This document shows, piece by piece, positions 1 through 11,580 of a DNA stretch of 64,000 nucleotides; the first letter of the stretch is position 1, and each line of letters starts with the position of its first letter. Source of the DNA: Alligator mississippiensis (lineage: Eukaryota > Chordata > Crocodylia > Alligatoridae); contig NC_081824.1 in assembly GCF_030867095.1 (NCBI RefSeq), positions 118,304,162 through 118,368,161 on the forward strand. Direction: 5' to 3'. The notes beneath the pieces are model-generated. The model was not told where the DNA came from. It worked only from the letters and a program-made list of their open reading frames with translations, and made no database searches. The position numbers and the translations under genes were made by a program.

Positions 1-784
1 CAGTACATAATGCTTAAATGCCAGGTCCCAAAATGGAGCCCAGGCCCCCAGGGTTAGGCTCTCTATACAGCATGCAGAAGGATGATCCAAGACGGGCAGT
101 GCACTGACTGAGGAGCTGCCTATGGCTGGTCAGCAGGAAACACAAAGCAGAGGCATGTATCTGGAACTGTCCTCCTCTCTGGAGCAAAGAGGCCTGAGTC
201 CTGGCTTCCCCCATCCCCTCAGTCTGCAGAACGTAAAATCAACCCTCACCCACAAGCACTCTTCAAAAAAACTCGAAAAAGAGACAGACTTACTCTTTTC
301 TTAGTTTTTTTTACTTTATTAACAAATCCAGCTTATCAATTAATACATTTAACATTTAAAGATAAATGTTTTATTCTTTTCTTCTCTTCTTTTCAGTCCC
401 TGACAGGTCCTTTATGTTTCAGCTGATGTTATGCTTTGGTGTTTCTTCATCTGCATATAATTTTTCACCCCCTCTTTTTCCTTCAGAACTCTGAATAATA
501 TAAATCTCACTGTCTTCAGCTCACCTCTGCTTTTAAACTTTAAGTTTATTTCAAACTTGTTCTTAAGCTTTAGTTCATACAACTTGCGTTTTTCTTCAAT
601 ATTCAACAAAAGTTTCTGAAACTTTCTGGTTTTGGAGGAGAGAAACTCAAAAAAATTGCACCTAATTTCTAAGGAAGCATTTTTCCCCCATCTCATCCAC
701 TCTTCTTTTTAAAAATGACCTAAGAAGTAGGAGGTTGTGGTGCCACTCATTGTTTAAAGCAGTGGGGCTCATCCTTTCAGCCCT

Positions 785-915
785 GCAGACTAATCCATCC
801 TAGCCAAGTATTTTTCTAACCTGCTGTTAAAATTTTCTAATGATGGAGATTCCACAACCTCTCTCAATATCTGTTCCAGTGTTTGACCACCCTCATCACC
901 CTCACCCTAAATTTC
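785..915 (-). mobile_element. Old CR1-clade LINE fragment
   Basis: The wording typical of the antisense 3' part of CR1-like LINEs is recognisable: a run ending in 'gatggagattccacaacctc', then 'ctgttccagtg' and 'accaccctc'. It is diverged and short, with no coding remnant. A hAT-like terminus may lie just left of it at about 757-785. Confidence 0.5.
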
Positions 916-2261
916 TCTTATTGTAATTTAATGGTGCAATTTAGGTATGTGTCTACCTACTGTTTGGATCCTGTTATGGTTCAGGCATGAGCTAAGTGCC
1001 TCTTTGCTCAGGCTAAGACAGCCCTGGACAGGTGCAGATTTCTATGCACACAGGGTCAGACAGCAAAGTTCCTAGTGCTACCGTGCACCTCCAGGGCTAG
1101 GAAATGCACAGGATGCCACTGACAGGAGGCATTCTTTATTGCAACTTTGGACCTAAGCACTTAACATCCACCTGACTCATTATTTGGATCTAGCCCAACA
1201 TGATAAGGAAAATTATCATCATTATAATATCTTGCGCTTCAACACCATCTATCTTGGAATATTTTGTAGATATTAACTACTAAAATTTCTCCTTTTCCCT
1301 TGAACACACAGAATAAAACTGGTAGATTAGTCTAAAAATGATGAAAAGCTTAGGTCATTCAACATGCAGTTGAGACATGGGTGACTTATGCATTTGTCTT
1401 TGTGGTGGTATAAAATTGAAGAACAGGGGAAGACAGAAGGATCATGACTACTTGGAAAGAGAAACTGGAAGCCCAAGGACTGGTCATTAGCTTTTAATAG
1501 CCAATACCTATGGAAGTAGTAATAAAAGGGCCAGGTACAAAGAATCTAGTTTTTAGTTTGCTCTAGGCTAGGACATGAACAATACACGTGGTACATAGAA
1601 ATGATCCCAGGACCCATGTGAACAGGGCAGGTAGTTCTGTTAGATGAATTTCCAGATAAAATTTGGCTTTGACCTACTACCCTTAGGACTCTGAATTCTC
1701 AATTTCATTGACAAATTCTCTCATGGTTTGAACAGGTTGTGCTGCTTCCCTGCAAATGGTGAGTGGGTCCATGGATCCCCGAAGAGAGTATGAACTCTTT
1801 TAGACCTACTCAAGCAAGCTTCTGGGGAGATATAGGTCCCTAGTCTTGGAGAGAGCTGTGAAGCTCAGTCATAAAGAGCTAAACTTAGGACTGGATAAGT
1901 AACAGGGTTCTCCCAGAAGTGTGTGTCAAGACCAGTGTACTACAGTACATCTGTGATGCTGTCCTTCTCTTCATGCAATTCTTTCTAGTTCCTTCTCCTC
2001 TGTCCTGTCATCACTCTTACCCTTTCTGTGTGGTTTAATCTCTCATGGTCTCTTCTCATCCTCATCCTCCTCACAGTTGTTTGTGGTTCCCCATCCTCTG
2101 TGTGATTTCTCATTGCTCGTCCTTCTCTTCCATACAATGCCTTGTTCTTGTGTCTCTTCTTCCTCCATGTGATCCAACATCTATCCTCATCCTCCCCCTC
2201 CTTTGCATGACCCCTTTCAGTCTATCCTTTTTATTCCTGCCCTGTGTTCCACCCCACCATA

Positions 2262-2675
2262 CCCTATAGAAGCTGAACCTCTGGGGCCTCTGAAGACATA
2301 TCACCCGGTCCATGGGTCTCCCCACAATTCTGGAAATTTAGCACCGGGGGGGTGATGGCAGCTTTGATTGCTGCTCCTCTGCTGCCAAATTTCTGCCATG
2401 AGGAGCTCCATGGGCTGGATGACATGGCCTTGCACACTAGATTGCAACAGGGTGCTGTGATCCAGTGCATGCAGTCACTCCACAGCCAGATCCAGGATCA
2501 GGTTGATGCATGGCTGGATCTGGTGCAGGGGATTGGGTTGTGTATGGGGTCAGGCTGTGATTAGTCAGCATACACAGTCAGATCCAGTGCACTAGACTGT
2601 ACCCACAGGCCAGCCCCATGCCACTCATCTGGCCCATAGGGCTGGAAGGTTGAGCACCACTGCCCTACATCAAGG
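2262..2675. mobile_element. Probable non-autonomous hAT-like DNA transposon
   Basis: The right end, read on the minus strand, begins CAGTGGTGCTCAACCTTCC, a typical hAT terminal pattern. The left end has a diverged inverted match (gctgaacctctggggcc). The core is about 410 bp and has no transposase. Target-site duplications are not clear, so the boundaries are approximate. Confidence 0.4.
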
Positions 2676-2737
2676 TGTTTATGGCACTTCTTTGGATTGT
2701 GATCCATATGGGATTAAGTCCCTATTCTAAATCATGC

Positions 2738-2815
2738 TGAATAGCAGGGATTTGAACCTGAGTCACCCCTATCCCAGTTGAGTGCTCTAACCATGGGGTG
2801 TTGCATACAGTGAGG
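2738..2815 (-). repeat. tRNA-like SINE fragment
   Basis: Read on the minus strand, this has an A-box-like TGGTTAGAGCACTCAACTGG followed about 20 bases later by a B-box-like GGTTCAAATCCC. That is the order of a tRNA-derived pol III promoter. It does not fold as a full tRNA gene and lacks tRNA ends, so it is a SINE-type relic. Confidence 0.45.
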
Positions 2816-2873
2816 GAAAAAGAAGACCACTCCATTCTTCTGCAGTGAGCAAATTGTGAAACCCACTGGCAAA

Positions 2874-2894
2874 GTGTGTGTGTATGTGTGTGTG
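2874..2894. repeat. (TG)n microsatellite
   Basis: A short, slightly interrupted TG run. Confidence 0.8.
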
Positions 2895-2964
2895 ACCCTT
2901 GGAACTCATCTTGTTCCATTTTCCATTGATGATATTGACACAGATAAAAGAAGGGTGCTGACGA

Positions 2965-3140
2965 TGGTTGGAGACATGTTCAATGCAGAGAAAGGCTGGG
3001 ATACTGTATAGGAAGAACTGGACTACTTGGAGCTCTGTGATAACAGAAAATGGGATTAAATTCATTAGTATGAATACAGGGTCATGCAGTTGGGAACTAA
3101 TATCTGAAAGTTCTGCTATAAGCTGGGAGGCCACCTGTTA
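2965..3140 (+). mobile_element. CR1/L3-clade LINE fragment, part 1 (interrupted)
   Basis: Sense-strand wording resembles the end of the reverse transcriptase region of old CR1/L3-clade LINEs: a 'gggtcatgcagttgggaacta' type segment followed by 'ttctgctataagctggg'. The element resumes in the expected order at about 3447, so the hAT-like element between them inserted into an existing LINE. No open frame survives. Confidence 0.5.
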
Positions 3141-3177
3141 AAAATGTCAAAAAAGAGAAAAACTTTGATGTATTGGT

Positions 3178-3448
3178 TCAGGGATGGCCAACCTGTGGCA
3201 CATATGCCACAAGTGGTCCATGCAGCCTCTGTGCCTGGCATTTGGCAGACCAGGGAGGGGACAGGTGGCAAAATGGCAGATAGGGCAGGGGACAAAAAAC
3301 AAAGCACCAGATCAGGCATGGAGCACAGGGCAGGAAGCAGAAAACACAGCAGCACTTTGGGCAGGGGAATGGAATTGGAGCGGCACTTGGGGAAGGTACA
3401 GAGTTAATTTGTGGCACTCCTGCCAGAAACGTTGGGCCCACATTAGTC
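3178..3448. mobile_element. Non-autonomous hAT-like element inserted in a LINE
   Basis: The left end reads CAGGGATGGCCAACCTGTGG and is followed by an internal short inverted 'gtggcacatatgccac'. The right end (gtggcactcctgcc...gttgggccc) is its inverted counterpart. It is about 270 bp with no coding capacity. A related copy lies at about 16940-17150 (shared 'aatttgtggcac' end). Confidence 0.5.
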
Positions 3449-3965
3449 AATCAGAAGATGATAATGAGATGAGTCACCAATGTGCTTTAACCAAGAAAAA
3501 GGGTGAATGCAATCCTAGGATCTGTTTCCAGTAGAGAGGTATCCATTGGATATATTTCCAATGTCATTCTACAAATCAGTTTTGAGACCTTGTTGAGTAC
3601 CTTTCTGGTCACTTACGTTCAAGAATGATTGATTCAAACTGAAACAAGTGCAGAGAAGGATTACTAAGATGACCAGAAGAATAGAGAGACTATGTTGTAA
3701 GAAAGAAGTCCAAGAGTTTGATTTGTTTCACTTTGTAAAACAACAATTGAAAAAGAACATTTGGGGAGAAACAGGTAAGAAGAAACTAAAGGACAATTTT
3801 GGCAGAAGAACAAATCGTTACGAATAATTTTAGGTTCTTAACTACTGAAGCAGCAAGGTTCTAGAGCAATCTTCCAAGCAGAGTACTGAGGGCAAAAAGC
3901 CTACTTCTGAGATGGAGCTCAGTATTTATGAAAGAGATTAGATGACCTGGGGTCATCAACCTGCA
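3447..3965 (+). mobile_element. CR1/L3-clade LINE fragment, part 2
   Basis: This continues the LINE begun at 2965. Segments corresponding to 'gatgagtcaccaatgtgct', 'gcaatcctaggatctgt', 'gagaaggattactaagatgacc' and 'gagattagatgacctgggg' follow the usual order of the C-terminal part of CR1/L3 ORF2. Many differences from any open frame indicate an old copy. Confidence 0.5.
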
Positions 3966-4600
3966 ATAGTAGGAAACTGGCCATGATGTCCTTTCATGCC
4001 TGTGCTCCCATGTTCTTACCCCCCTCTAGTGTTGGTCCACATAGAGGACAACAACTTGCTGCATTAGCTGAAGTAGCAGTGGGTTACGTGCAGGGTATAA
4101 AAGTTTCAACCTTGCTGATGATTTCTGTGCAGGAAAATATTCCACATGATAGAGTTTTGGGGCATTTAGTTTGCTTTTTAGAAAAGCAAAGAATTACATA
4201 CCAACAGTTATGTTAAGAGATATTTTTTTTAAGATACCAAAATCAGGCACTAAACAGGAGAAACTGCAAAAACTAAGGTCGTCAAACCAAACTTAGTGTC
4301 AGCTCCCCTGTATTTATACATTATGATATACTTTTTCCCACAAGCTGGACAAACCAGCTCAGGGACTGATTTAGGGTAGTATAGTGAAGGAAGCTGTTTT
4401 TCATAGGCACCGTGCCCCATGCATTGCAGAACTGGAAGGTAAATGACATGGAGCATGAGAGAGAGTGAAAAGAGGATGTTGTGTTTAAGACACTTGAATA
4501 ATAGAGTGCACAAACAGATTGTCTCCCCAGATAAGGCGTAGAGTTCCTGATGTGATGCTGGGTAAGTTTTCTAAACTAAGCTTATCACAGGGAGTCCCTA

Positions 4601-4851
4601 AGGCTAGGTACAGACATTCAAAAAGTTGAAGGCAGAAGTGATCTAAGTCATGTGGTTTTCTGTAAGTAGCGTAGTTTAGATTAGTAGCAAACAGAACACA
4701 TATTCTCCCTTTGGTGTGGGGGGCAAATCGTAGACTGGGTTGTACTATTTTTAAATCAATCTATTTGTGCTGAACTTCTGTTGTGTTATGGGTATAAACT
4801 GGTTACCAATCACTTACACTGGTAAAAGTGTAATGTCTGTACCTGGCCTAA
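4601..4851. mobile_element. Short TIR element (family 'GGCTAGGTACAGACA')
   Basis: The left end reads AGGCTAGGTACAGACATTCA. The right end, reverse complemented, reads TAGGCCAGGTACAGACATTA. The inverted termini enclose about 220 bp with no coding. The termini resemble those of the copies at 35344-35947 and 50467-50971. Confidence 0.5.
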
Positions 4852-4970
4852 CTGTATATCCCTCATTTTCTAGATGCCCACTTGAAACCCTCAGGTCTGA
4901 TTTGCAGAAGTGCTGAGCACTTGCACTGAGGTAAACGGGAGCTGTGCTTTAAACAAACACATTGCTAGAT

Positions 4971-5183
4971 TCATAGATTCATAGATGTTTGGGTCGGAAG
5001 GAATCTTAGCAGATCATTGAGTCCGACCCCCTGCCCTGGGCAGGAAAGAGCGCTGGGGTCAGATGACCCCAGCCAGGTGCATGTCTAGCCTCCTCTTAAA
5101 GACCCTCAAGGTAGGGGAGAGCACCACCTCCCTTGGAAGCCCATTCCAGATTCTGGCAACCCTCACTGTAAAGAAGTTCTTCA
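4971..5183 (-). mobile_element. CR1 LINE, 5'-truncated 3' end
   Basis: The plus-strand text starts with the repeated 'attcatagattcatag', which is the reverse complement of the CR1 3' terminal repeat. The CR1 3' UTR and the last ORF2 codons follow in antisense. Only about 210 bp remain before a second CR1 3' end begins, so this copy is heavily 5'-truncated. Confidence 0.85.
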
Positions 5184-6165
5184 TAGATTCATAGTGTTTC
5201 ATAGTGCTTAGGGTTGGAAGGGACCTAAACAGATCATCAGGTCCAACCCTCTGTCCCAAACAGGAACGAGTGTGTGGTAATAACACCCCAGTCAAATATC
5301 TGTCCAGCCTCCTCTTGAAGACCCCAAGGTAGATGAGAGCACCACCTCACTTGGGAGCCCAATCCAGCACCTGGCAACCCTAACAGTAATGTCTCCTGAT
5401 GTCCAGCTTGAACCTTCTCTCTAACAATTTGTGGCCATTATTCCTAGTAACCCTGGGTGGTGTCCAGGGGAACAGAGCCTCACCCAATTCCCGCTGGTCC
5501 CCCCTGGTGAGTTTGTAAATGGCCACTAGATCCCCTCTCAGCCTTCTCTTGTGGAGGCTAAATAGATTCAGGCCCTTCAGCCCCTCTTCGTAGGGCCTGC
5601 CCTGCTGCCCCCTGACCATGCGAGTGGCCATCCTCTGGACCCTCTTAATGTTGTCCACATCCCTCCTGAAGTGCGGCGCCCAGAACTGGATGCAGTACTC
5701 CAACTGTGGCCTGACCAACGCCACAGAGGGGAAGGATCACCTCCCTGGACCTGCTTGTGATGCATCTGTAGGTGCTTGACAAGGTGCGGTTAGCCTTACT
5801 GACCACTTCCTCACATTGGCAACTCATCTTCATCCTAGAGTCAACAATGACTCCAAGATCCCTTTCTGCCACTATGTTGACAAGAAGGGTGTTCCCCAGC
5901 CTAAGGTGTGTTGCTGGTTCCTTCTACCTAGATGCAGCACCTTGCACTTGTCTGTGTTGAACTCCATCCTATTCTCATCTGCCCACCTCTGTAACCTGTC
6001 TAGATCTAGCTGGATTCGGTCCCTCCCCTCCAGCATGCTCACCTCGCCCCACAACTTGGTGTCATCAGCAAATTTGGAAAGCATGCTTTCCACTCCTACA
6101 TCCAGACTGCTGATGAAGATGTTGAACAGTACAGACCCCAAGACTGTGGCACAGAAGTATAGGAG
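5184..6165 (-). mobile_element. CR1 LINE with ORF2 C-terminal part
   Basis: A second CR1 lies in the same orientation directly behind the first. Antisense frames encode the ORF2 C-terminus (VRPQLEYCIQFWAPHF type block near 5700) and the reverse-transcriptase FADD motif at about 6061-6072 (context SKFADDTKLWGEV). The coding is split over several frames and the upstream RT and endonuclease regions are absent. It is a dead, 5'-truncated copy of about 980 bp. Confidence 0.85.
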
Positions 6166-6814
6166 TGGATATGGGGCTTTTGGGCTGCCCACAGGCCCAC
6201 CCACAAATTGTACCCCTCTAGACTCACCCCTGATGCCGTATGTTATTTATTTAAATACACTGAATAGAAAGTCAAAGAAATGAGGTAGAGAGAGGTCTCA
6301 AATCCTTCCTGGAGCAGTAACAAAAAAAAAATAAAGAAATAAAGAAGAACAATTAACAATTCTTAAGTTAACTCTTTATTTTATCCACACTTTCATGTGT
6401 GTTCGCACAGATCTCTGCTCTTTGTTTTATACTTCCCTAAGCCTTCTCTAGCAGATCTGTGCACTAGAATGCCATGCTTGCTTCCAGGAACTGCTTCCCC
6501 CCAACTTAGAAATTCCCTTCATCTTCCCATAACAGCCTGTAAACAAATCTCTTCCCTCAGTTATGCTTTGTCTTCTCTTGATTTCTGATTTCTCATAACT
6601 AGCATGAAAAAACAACCCCAAAAATACTAAATTCTCCTGTTACCTCAACATCCCCCAAGGCTGCATGCTCCATTCATCATAGCTTTTATCACTACCTGTG
6701 TCACCCATCTGAGGTCTTAAAGAGATGGTGATCTCCAGGGAAGCTGACTAGACATTGGGAATAAACCAAGCTGTATTTAATACAGACAATGGTCAAAATC
6801 TATATAGATTTTAT

Positions 6815-6815
6815 A

Positions 6816-6882
<67 letters not shown>

Positions 6883-6897
6883 CACACACATATATAT
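6815..6897. repeat. Compound (TA)n(CA)n microsatellite
   Basis: Alternating TA, CA, TA, CA and TA blocks span about 80 bp. The run is long enough to be polymorphic. Confidence 0.9.
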
Positions 6898-8164
6898 GTT
6901 CTATTATAGCCATGCACTTCCATGAGGCATTCTTTGGCTTCAAAGAAAAAGGCAGTACTTATGCTTATGGTCCCAGGGTTTTCAGTCACACAGCCTGTTT
7001 ATATGTTCAGGCTGTGAACAGCCTGATTTAGTCCTAAGAATTCATAGGTGAAAAGCCAGACAAAATGGTTGCAGTGTCTTCCTTACATTTAATTTATTTT
7101 GCTTACTCAGAACTACAAGATTATAGGGACAGTCCTGATGTGTTTGAACAGCAGTGTGTATTGCCAAAAGTAATCTAAAGGCCCAGGATCTGAATCTGTT
7201 AGGTCCGTGGAAGAAAAAGACTTAAATCAGCATCAATACCTCAATAACAGTTTCCTTCAAGTAAGCAGTTACTGTTGGAAAGATAAAACATGTGTATGGT
7301 ATATTAAAAAGGAAAACAGACTACATTGTACATGATACAGCAAACAACTGTGCTTTCTCATCTGGACATTGTTTCCAGTGTCGGTCATCTCACCTAAAGC
7401 ACAGTAAAATATAGCTGACATTGTAGAGATCCAAAGAGAGATAGAAGTGATGAGAGGGGTATGATGGAATTACATGCAGTATGATTACACAAAGGAGCAT
7501 TACATGGTTTGCAAATATGAAGACCCAAATATGCTTCAAGGAGCTAAAAAGATGAAATCTGATCCCTAAAAGGGTTCGGCTTTGTCTCAACCCCATCCCA
7601 TAATGAAAAAACAAGGCATCCCTTTATCAGATCAGTGGGCAATGCATTAAAACAAAAATGAAATAATACTTCATTTATCCCCTGATTTCACTCCAATTGA
7701 AATCCATGGTAAAATGCCCAGTGATATGAATAGCCAAGGACCAGGCCCAGGGTGTACAGTCGACGTGTGGAAGACATCCCCCTAGGGGATCTGGTGTCAA
7801 ATATTGTGGCTAATTTTGAAAAGGAGGATGACAGTTCTGTGATCATTCTTAATATTTGTACTGAGCAAACTATATTAGTAAGGAAATGAAACCTCATGCT
7901 TTAGGGTATAAGGCAGACTATTGGGATGTAATCCTTGCAAGTGGAATGCAGAGCCTTTGCTACATCCTGGCTTCCAACACTCCAGCTCCATGTATGAGAA
8001 AAGCCTCAATATGAAATTGACAGGATGGTCAGTTGGTTTCGTTTTCTGGCTCAGCCTCTACTGCTAGCAGAGAAAAACAGTGCTGGAGAGTGTCTTGCCA
8101 GTTTCACTTTGAGGTTCAGCTTAGATAAGATTTGCTATGCTGGATCTTCCCACTGCTCCCCCTT

Positions 8165-8290
8165 TGGTGATAAATAAATAATGTCCAGCTCTTAGTGCTT
8201 TTCATGAGGAGATTTCAAAGCATTTTACAGAGGAAGCCAGTATCACTGTTTCCATTTTACAGATGGGGAAAACTAGTGTCATGTCTACAG
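8165..8290 (+). repeat. MIR-like SINE fragment
   Basis: Recognisable 'ttcaaagcattttacagagg' and 'ccattttacagatggggaaa' segments occur in the order seen in MIR-type SINE 3' parts. About 125 bp, diverged. Confidence 0.45.
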
Positions 8291-9936
8291 TTGTGGACAA
8301 TACTAAATATCTTAAAAGATGGGGCAGTAAATGTTGTAGGCACTTCTGGAATAACTTGATCAACAAAATCTTCCATTGTTTGAGGCAGCTCTTGAGTTAA
8401 CTTTAATCCTTTCTTTACCAACTCTGGATATTTTTGTTGTCTTACATTTCTTTTTCTTTTCTTTTAACCTGGTCAGTGCTTGGCCTAAATAAATTTTGCA
8501 AAAATAAGTTCCTCAGATAAATTGTGTGTTGTATAAAAATTATATCTAATGTTGATTTTTTTCCCCTTCCCACTGCATTGCCTATCAAGGGACAGAAAAG
8601 ATGAGGAAAGTATCTGAACAAAACAGGGTAGTAAGCATGGAGTAGCAAGGTGGGAGATTTAGAGCAAAGGATAAAAAAGAAGTAAGGAATTCAGAGATGG
8701 AGGCAGCCAAGGAATGGAAAAGGTGGTAGGAGGAAGATATGATAGCAAAACCTGAGAGAGAGCAGGGGGGGAAGTCAGGAAAAAAGAAAAGATAGATGCA
8801 GCACTTGTAATATGAATGTGAAAATTAATCATGTGTTTATTGAGGGGATCAATTCTACAGTTTTTTTTCTGTACAGCTGATTTAATAAATGCTTTCTGTG
8901 AATGTTAGGTGAGACAAAGTGTTGTAGATCTCAAAATTGACACTGTGAATCAAGATACTCAGCAGGGGAGAGGACTCTGACCCCCTACAAGAAGCCAGTT
9001 ATCTTTGGGTTATCATTTATAGCATTTAAGGGTTAACCAGACATTGCATGAGATTTTGAGCGTGTGGCTACAGCATCAAGCGTTGCCCACTAACAAAGGC
9101 AGGTTATGTTTATTAGCTAGACTAGTTCTAGAACTGGCCCAAAAATAGACTCCGGTTTATAGGAAATTTCCCTTTAAAGAAATAAAAAAAAAAGAATGGT
9201 TTAACTTTGAATTAGAATGAAGCAAAATCTTTTTAAATTTTCCTCTGAATTGGAAGTTTCTTGGCCCTTGTAGCTGCCCAGTGAAACTGACATTCTTGTT
9301 TCAGTGTTGGCAGCGGCCATGAAATTAACAAAAATGACAGTTCTACCAAGCGGTGGCTCCCAGTTTTCCTGGCTGCTGGGCAAACCCACTGCATGGAAGT
9401 TTTCTTATCTCGCTGCCAGCCCTACAACCAGAGTGTGAAAGCTGGAAAGCAAGCTGGATTCTTTTTGGCTCATGTTTCATCCCACAGTAAAGATTCTTCA
9501 GTCATTCAGGACTTATAAATCACGCTGCAGTCAGTGCGCATGCCAGAATGTAATCCAGCTTGCTCTTAAATGGATATATAAATTCTTCATTGCTAACAGG
9601 AATCAATACAAATCAGAGCTTGGGTTTTACCACTTAGTGACAGACAGGGCTTTGGGGCTAATCCAAGGCCCTGGCCACTGGCAGTGCAGCTGCCCCAACC
9701 CTGGGCTAGCCAGCCTGAAATCAGGACCCTGGCATCCTGCCTTCAATTTAGTGAAAGTTGAACAAAACATATTGGGCTCAACAAACAAGTATTTTTTACA
9801 ATTAAGCTTGTTTTGCTAGAAAATTTTCAATTATATTTTAATCTATTATTTGATGTTTTAAATACAGAATTTCTGCTCTAAGTACAAGGTGCTTATCTAT
9901 GGTATGCTTGTACTTATTTACCTCTTCTCTCCGCAG

Positions 9937-10028
9937 AATGTCTCAGTTTTAGAAAATCATCACTGGCGATCCACAATAGGCATGCTTCGAGAATCAGGGC
10001 TCCTTGCCCATCTGCCAAAGGAAATGAT
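9937..10028 (+). CDS. PDE7B: PDE7B coding exon (catalytic domain, LENHHW segment)
   Basis: PDE7B hydrolyses 3',5'-cAMP to 5'-AMP in the cytoplasm and is the rolipram-insensitive, cAMP-specific PDE7 type. This 92-nt exon is bounded by ccgcag/ and /gtaagt. It encodes [20 protein letters not shown] followed by [10 protein letters not shown] and the first two bases of an Ile codon. The LENHHW block is the conserved catalytic-core helix of class I PDEs. It joins in frame to the exon at 12605. The nearly identical human PDE7B segment, as I recall it, differs at only a few positions, whereas PDE7A has clearly different residues in the second half. Exons for the HD metal-binding motif are not in the window, so the gene is partial here. 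Confidence 0.93.
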
Positions 10029-10309
10029 GTAAGTGCACCCCATGAGAAACATGCTGATGAATTCCACAGAAAACCAGTCACTGGCTTATTTGACTGCTTG
10101 ATCTAATAACAAGAGCAGAGTCCAAGGGACTCCAAGCAAGTTAGGCTAGCCTACTCCCCAGGACGGAGCAAAGCAGAGCAGCCAATTAGTGAGAGAGACA
10201 TCTGCTCTAGTTCTACCGTAGGGACATTTTCTAGATATTTGCCACTGTTACCACTGCTGGCATGACTTCACCACTATTAGCAAAGGGAGAGGGTCTACCT
10301 AAATCATAG

Positions 10310-10592
10310 GGGGACTTGCAAATTTTTGCAGATTGATCGGTACTTAAAGTTCTAATTCCACGGTCAGTTTGTGGTGGCCCCACCCCTCAGTACTGATTGA
10401 CAGAGGCCCTGGGTGGGGAGGAGGGACGACAAGGCAGCTGCCATCTTGTCGACTGTCTTTCTTGCCACCCCAGCAGCCAGAAGCTTCCCCTCCCAGCATT
10501 TTATTTTTAGTATTTTATTGTTGTTGTTGCTGTCGATTTCATGGACAAGCCTGGATTTTGTGGTTTCTGCAAAAACTGCAAATTGAGTAGTT
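10310..10592. mobile_element. Possible short TIR element
   Basis: The left 'acttgcaaatttttgcaga' is mirrored on the right by 'ttctgcaaaaactgcaaatt' in inverted orientation, around a GC-rich middle with a CTG/TTG run. No transposase and no clear target duplication. Confidence 0.35.
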
Positions 10593-11095
10593 CCCTAGCA
10601 ATGTGGGGAGTCCCAGAGTAGCAAAGCTCTGAAGGTCCCCACTGGGTTTTTTACACTAGATCAATTAAACCTGTTCAGAATTCAGGTAAAAAATTATGGA
10701 AAATGTTGAGCTAAATCCAGATGTACTTTCCTGTGTTTCATGTGCCCCTGTCTGGGTAATCAAGGAACAGCTTCCTACTCAATATAAACAGTGTCTTTAT
10801 TATAGCAGTTTCTTACAGAGCTGTTACAGGGCCTGCTGTTCTCCCCCAGCCTCTCTAACTCTCCTCTACTTCCTGTCTCCTCCCCCTCACTCCCTGTTCC
10901 TCCTTCAGACTCCTCCTTTCTGCTGCTGCTGGTTTTGCCTCTGAGATCTGTACATATTGTTACATCCTGAGCCTAAGTGATGCTTACGTAGCTACCAGCA
11001 GCAATACTGACATGTAAGCATGGCTTAGATTCTACTTGAAGCTGCAGGGGGGTACAATCTGGAGAAGGAGACCTCCTAGCTGTTAGCCCAAAATC

Positions 11096-11215
11096 TCAGT
11101 GGTTAGCATATTTGCCCTGGGACAAGGAGAAACAGATTCTAAGTACCCCCTTGCCCAGAGGTGGTTTGAATTTGCATCTCCTGCTACCTAGCTCAGTGCT
11201 CTAACCACTAGGTAA
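11096..11215. repeat. Two tRNA-like SINE halves, tail to tail
   Basis: On the plus strand an A-box-like CTCAGTGGTTAGCATATTTG (11096 onward) is followed by a B-box-like agattctaagtaccc (11134-11148). Immediately after, the minus strand has CCTAGTGGTTAGAGCACTGA (from about 11212 downward) with a B-box-like GCAAATTCAAACC (11163-11175). The two tRNA-like halves face each other. Confidence 0.4.
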
Positions 11216-11480
11216 CAGGAGTTATTAGCCACATCCCTCTCCATCCTTCCTCTTGAAGCTGGTTCATTGCACCTTGCACTTATTATTTATTGCATAAAGT
11301 GGATAAATAGCACTGCAATAGTTTCAGCCCCACTGAGGGCAGGAACTCTGGGTACAACCCCTTCCCTTGTAGGGCAGCAGCCAACTTCCTGAGCCCCGCT
11401 CCCTCTGGTTTCTCTCCCTCCTCCTGACCCCACTTAGCTGCCCGTGGAGGATTGTTCTGGCTGACATGTAGCCTGTAGCC

Positions 11481-11580
11481 TGGTACTTAGAACATGTTGC
11501 TGAGAAGTAGGAGAGAGGTTCAAACCCTCTCTGGATGAAACTGGGTCTCCTATTCCCTGGGCAGATCCCTAACCACTAGG
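11481..11580. repeat. Second pair of opposed tRNA-like halves
   Basis: A plus-strand tRNA-like unit ends in a B-box-like aggttcaaaccct (near 11517-11528). It is followed by a minus-strand unit with A-box-like CCTAGTGGTTAGGGATCTGC (from about 11580) and a B-box-like gagacccagtttc. The arrangement is the same as at 11096-11215. Confidence 0.4.

Larger units (their letters stand above)
1..9936 (+). other. PDE7B: PDE7B intron (3' part; upstream exons lie left of the window)
   Basis: No sequence here encodes the PDE7 segment that should precede the 9937 exon, namely the catalytic region with the HDVDHP metal motif. The stretch is therefore read as intron, at least 9.9 kb long. It holds repeats listed separately: LINE pieces, hAT-like elements, tandem CR1 copies, a TA/CA microsatellite and a SINE-like piece. 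Nothing recognisable was seen in 920-2260, 6170-6800, 6900-8160 or 8300-9930 beyond low-complexity and purine-rich stretches (about 8640-8800). Confidence 0.75.

Noticed and set aside
6815-6897. Open frames through the TA/CA repeat
   Set aside because: Pure microsatellite translation (Tyr-Ile and His-Thr repeats), not coding.
11096-11580. Functional tRNA genes
   Set aside because: Only promoter-like words are present. The units lack a complete cloverleaf, discriminator and T-run terminator, and they are arranged as opposed repeats.
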